Origin: Candidatus Cloacimonadota bacterium
GTDB taxonomy: Bacteria > Cloacimonadota > Cloacimonadia > Cloacimonadales > TCS61
Length of the DNA: 7,904 bases
Direction: 5' to 3'
Assembly: GCA_030592835.1 (NCBI GenBank)
Contig: JAUVIJ010000086.1
Location: forward strand, 1-7,904
The notes beneath the pieces were generated by a model. That model searched no databases, was not told the origin of the DNA, and was given only the letters and a program-made list of their open reading frames with translations. Shown piece after piece: positions 5,729-7,904 of this stretch (positions within the stretch are counted from its first letter, which is position 1; every line of letters begins with the position of its first letter). Both the position numbers and the translations under genes were made by a program.

Positions 5729-7904
5729 TTAAAATTTCCAATCAACCTGCATTCTTATACTGGTCTCTTTTCTCTCAACCCTGTCATAATAATATTCTCC
5801 TTCCTCCGGTATCTCGTTGAACATACGGAATTCATACTCGCGGGTCAGGAATTGTTTATATTTAAATTTCATAGAAAAAAAGATGTTACTGGAAATTCGG
5901 CTATGAAGATGAAACCAGTATTTAAAACCACGGTCACTTTGATCGAAATCAAGCTCTACATCTTCAAAATCCCAGAATGTAGCACCGTGAGCTTGCCAGA
6001 TGGAGAAATTTCCAATCACTTTCAGATTTTTGTTGAAATTATGAGTATAATCGATAAATATCATTTCTCCATTGCTTAATGTATTAGCTTGTGCCATGTC
6101 CGGTCCGTTGGGTTCTGCCGGATCGGATAATATTGAAAGATACGGAGGTTGATCAACCTGACCATAGATGAAACCAAGAACTAAACGATTAAAATTGGAT
6201 AGATTGAAGATAAAATTTAATTCAGTTTCATTTGCTATCGATTTATTCCTATCAAGATCATCATCATAGCGTTTGGTCTGAACTTTATGTCTAACTTTGA
6301 TCCGGAATTGATGAATAGGTCTGTATTCCAGCTTACCTTCGAACCTGACACCCTTTCTGCTATCAGACATTCTCTCCCAGATATCTAAATAAAGTTTTGT
6401 AAGAGTAAATTTTTCATGAAAACGGTATCGAGTCTCGAAATAAACACCCTTTTCAGCAGAAGGTTGTGCAGCATTCAGGTACATGTCGGTGAGAAGGGTG
6501 TTATTAAGCCCGTAGGTCAACCTTTCCAAGACTGTATCATCAAATCTTCTGCTCTCGGAAAAACTACGATGATAAGGATTATCGAATTCAAGATCGTAAT
6601 TTCTAAAAATAGTCAGTAAATATAGATTGTCAAACTGGCTGTAGAAACTTAACAGATAAGCTTTGGGATCATCACCCAGTTTGAACATAGTTCCATCGAC
6701 TTCCAATTCCGCATACTCACCCTGGATAGATGTATTGGCAATTACTGTTCTCCAGTCGAATCCATACACTCGTCGGTAATCTCTGTCTCCTATTGCTGAT
6801 GATTTGGTAGAATAGAGAGCAGATATCTCTTTATCGGTAAACCGCCATTTCTCTTCGGAGTCTTCTTCATCTGTTATTAACAGGTTTTTGAGATCATCTC
6901 CATCAGGTATAGTAAAATCCTTGTCGTAAGTCGCTTCATAACCGGTAAAACCCAGATGAGTACCGATAAAGGGGGAATATTCAATATGCCCACCGATGAT
7001 GGTTTCTTCGAGAGCGTCAATCCTGGGGGCAATGGAGATAATATTTTCATTACCTGGAAAATTATTATAGAAATCTTCGGCTTCCTGTAGTTGATCATTA
7101 TCAAATCTATGAGTCAGGGTTATGTAGGAGAGAATATCATCATCATCGGTGATCTCACCATCCCCGTTACTGTCATAAACAACTGCATCCTTCTTATCCT
7201 GAGAAAGGAAAAATACGGCATTAAGATCATTCCTTTTCCAATCCAGGGCAATACCTTTTAAAGCATACTCCTGAGTCCTGGACATATCACCGATTATCCC
7301 GGTAATTCTTTTGTTGAATCCATAGCCTGTTTTCCGGGGGCTGTAATAATCAGTATTTTCCATTACCAGACCTTCACCGAAGGTAGCTCTATAATTACCT
7401 GCTATTATGGACAGCAGGTTTCTACCCCAGAGATCGATCTCTTTTTCATATCCTACAAAATACTTTGCATTATCAAATATTTGATCTACATCCCGGTCCA
7501 GTAGAGAAACTTCGCCTTTGGGTGTATTATAAAGCACGCTGGCTTTCCATTCTTTCTGATATCTTAATCTGAGTTTATTCATGGCAGCAGCAGTATGATT
7601 GTTCATCTTAAAATAACCCCAATAAGAGGCATCGGTTCTATGGGGGATCTCTTCCATACGGATCATCGATTCCTTAAACATTTCCCGGGTTTCATCATCA
7701 TAAGGACTATCATTATATTTAAACTGATAATCTACGATCAGATCCTTATCAAGAGCTTCATCCTGGTAATATACATAATGCCGCAGATTGGAGGCTCCGT
7801 AATAGGAAATCCCGGGAGAACCTCTCAGATCGCGGTAGTTGGAAATCGAATCTCCACGGGTAGTCCGGCTCAAAATAGCAGAAGCATCGATCTGGGAAAC
7901 ATTG
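5729..7904 (-). CDS. Large outer-membrane beta-barrel protein, probably of the helix-hairpin-helix/barrel family (5' end outside window)
   Basis: The frame is open to the right edge; upstream of the TTG at 7873 it continues with VSQIDASAI, so that TTG is not the true start. About 725 residues are present, ending in QVDWKF with the terminal Phe expected of outer-membrane barrels. Long runs of amphipathic strands and acidic loops fill the protein. A conserved-looking core (about 7250-7440) reads AGNYRATFGEGLVMEN, then SPRKTGYGFNKRITG, then DMSRTQEYALKG. I associate this core with large barrels of Cloacimonadota, Marinimicrobia and KSB1 that carry an N-terminal ComEA-like helix-hairpin-helix domain. 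That domain would lie upstream and cannot be confirmed here. A loop at 7139-7174 fits an EF-hand/dockerin calcium pattern. It is followed after 32 bp by the FadL/PorV-like gene and then the nucleotidase, probably one operon. Barrel nature is confident, family moderate, substrate unknown. Confidence 0.75.
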   Translation of the reverse strand, partial: NVSQIDASAILSRTTRGDSISNYRDLRGSPGISYYGASNLRHYVYYQDEALDKDLIVDYQFKYNDSPYDDETREMFKESMIRMEEIPHRTDASYWGYFKMNNHTAAAMNKLRLRYQKEWKASVLYNTPKGEVSLLDRDVDQIFDNAKYFVGYEKEIDLWGRNLLSIIAGNYRATFGEGLVMENTDYYSPRKTGYGFNKRITGIIGDMSRTQEYALKGIALDWKRNDLNAVFFLSQDKKDAVVYDSNGDGEITDDDDILSYITLTHRFDNDQLQEAEDFYNNFPGNENIISIAPRIDALEETIIGGHIEYSPFIGTHLGFTGYEATYDKDFTIPDGDDLKNLLITDEEDSEEKWRFTDKEISALYSTKSSAIGDRDYRRVYGFDWRTVIANTSIQGEYAELEVDGTMFKLGDDPKAYLLSFYSQFDNLYLLTIFRNYDLEFDNPYHRSFSESRRFDDTVLERLTYGLNNTLLTDMYLNAAQPSAEKGVYFETRYRFHEKFTLTKLYLDIWERMSDSRKGVRFEGKLEYRPIHQFRIKVRHKVQTKRYDDDLDRNKSIANETELNFIFNLSNFNRLVLGFIYGQVDQPPYLSILSDPAEPNGPDMAQANTLSNGEMIFIDYTHNFNKNLKVIGNFSIWQAHGATFWDFEDVELDFDQSDRGFKYWFHLHSRISSNIFFSMKFKYKQFLTREYEFRMFNEIPEEGEYYYDRVERKETSIRMQVDWKF
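7139..7174 (-). other. EF-hand/dockerin-like calcium-binding loop in the large barrel
   Basis: These twelve codons read DSNGDGEITDDD. Oxygen ligands sit at loop positions 1 (Asp), 3 (Asn), 5 (Asp), 9 (Thr) and 12 (Asp), with Gly at 6 and Ile at 8 as in classic EF-hand loops. More Asp follows. No flanking second loop is seen, so it would be a lone calcium site in a surface loop. The pattern match is direct; metal binding is inferred. Confidence 0.5.

Noticed and set aside
7871..7873. TTG as start of the large barrel gene
   Set aside because: The frame stays open upstream to the window edge, there is no signal peptide after this TTG, and the family has further N-terminal sequence; the true start is outside the window.

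Overview
The window is AT-rich and densely coded. All six genes lie on the minus strand, so the biological order runs from high to low coordinates. The mix of genes points to a Gram-negative, probably uncultured lineage of the FCB/Cloacimonadota-Marinimicrobia type: two outer-membrane beta-barrel proteins ending in an aromatic residue (one of a large-barrel family I associate with those phyla), an exported UshA-like nucleotidase, a YbbR-domain protein and a TsaD. The phylum is an inference from remembered families and is not proven here.

Region 7904-2640 looks like one transcription unit. It starts with the 3' part of a large beta-barrel protein whose start lies outside the window. After a 32-nt gap comes a FadL/PorV-like outer-membrane protein. 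Six bases after its stop comes an exported 5'-nucleotidase/metallophosphoesterase, whose Shine-Dalgarno sequence overlaps the preceding stop codon. Together they would place two outer-membrane barrels and one periplasmic phosphohydrolase under joint control. A role in nucleotide or nucleic-acid scavenging is a hypothesis only.

Region 2639-2457 is a 183-bp gap. It holds a short tandem repeat resembling dispersed intergenic repeats, and a perfect TATAAT box upstream of the next gene. I see no convincing intrinsic terminator in it.

Region 2456-1 is a second cluster: an AlkD-like HEAT-repeat protein, a membrane-anchored YbbR/CdaR-like protein 42 bp later, and tsaD, whose start overlaps the YbbR gene's stop by 8 bp. 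tsaD runs off the left edge. This cluster joins a possible DNA-binding HEAT protein, an envelope protein and the universal t6A tRNA-modification enzyme.

No tRNA, rRNA, CRISPR array, insertion sequence or complete mobile element is visible. The most notable points are a nucleotidase that lacks the usual Asp and aromatic residue in its C-terminal substrate loop, an EF-hand-like loop inside an outer-membrane barrel, and an AlkD-like protein whose catalytic positions appear altered.
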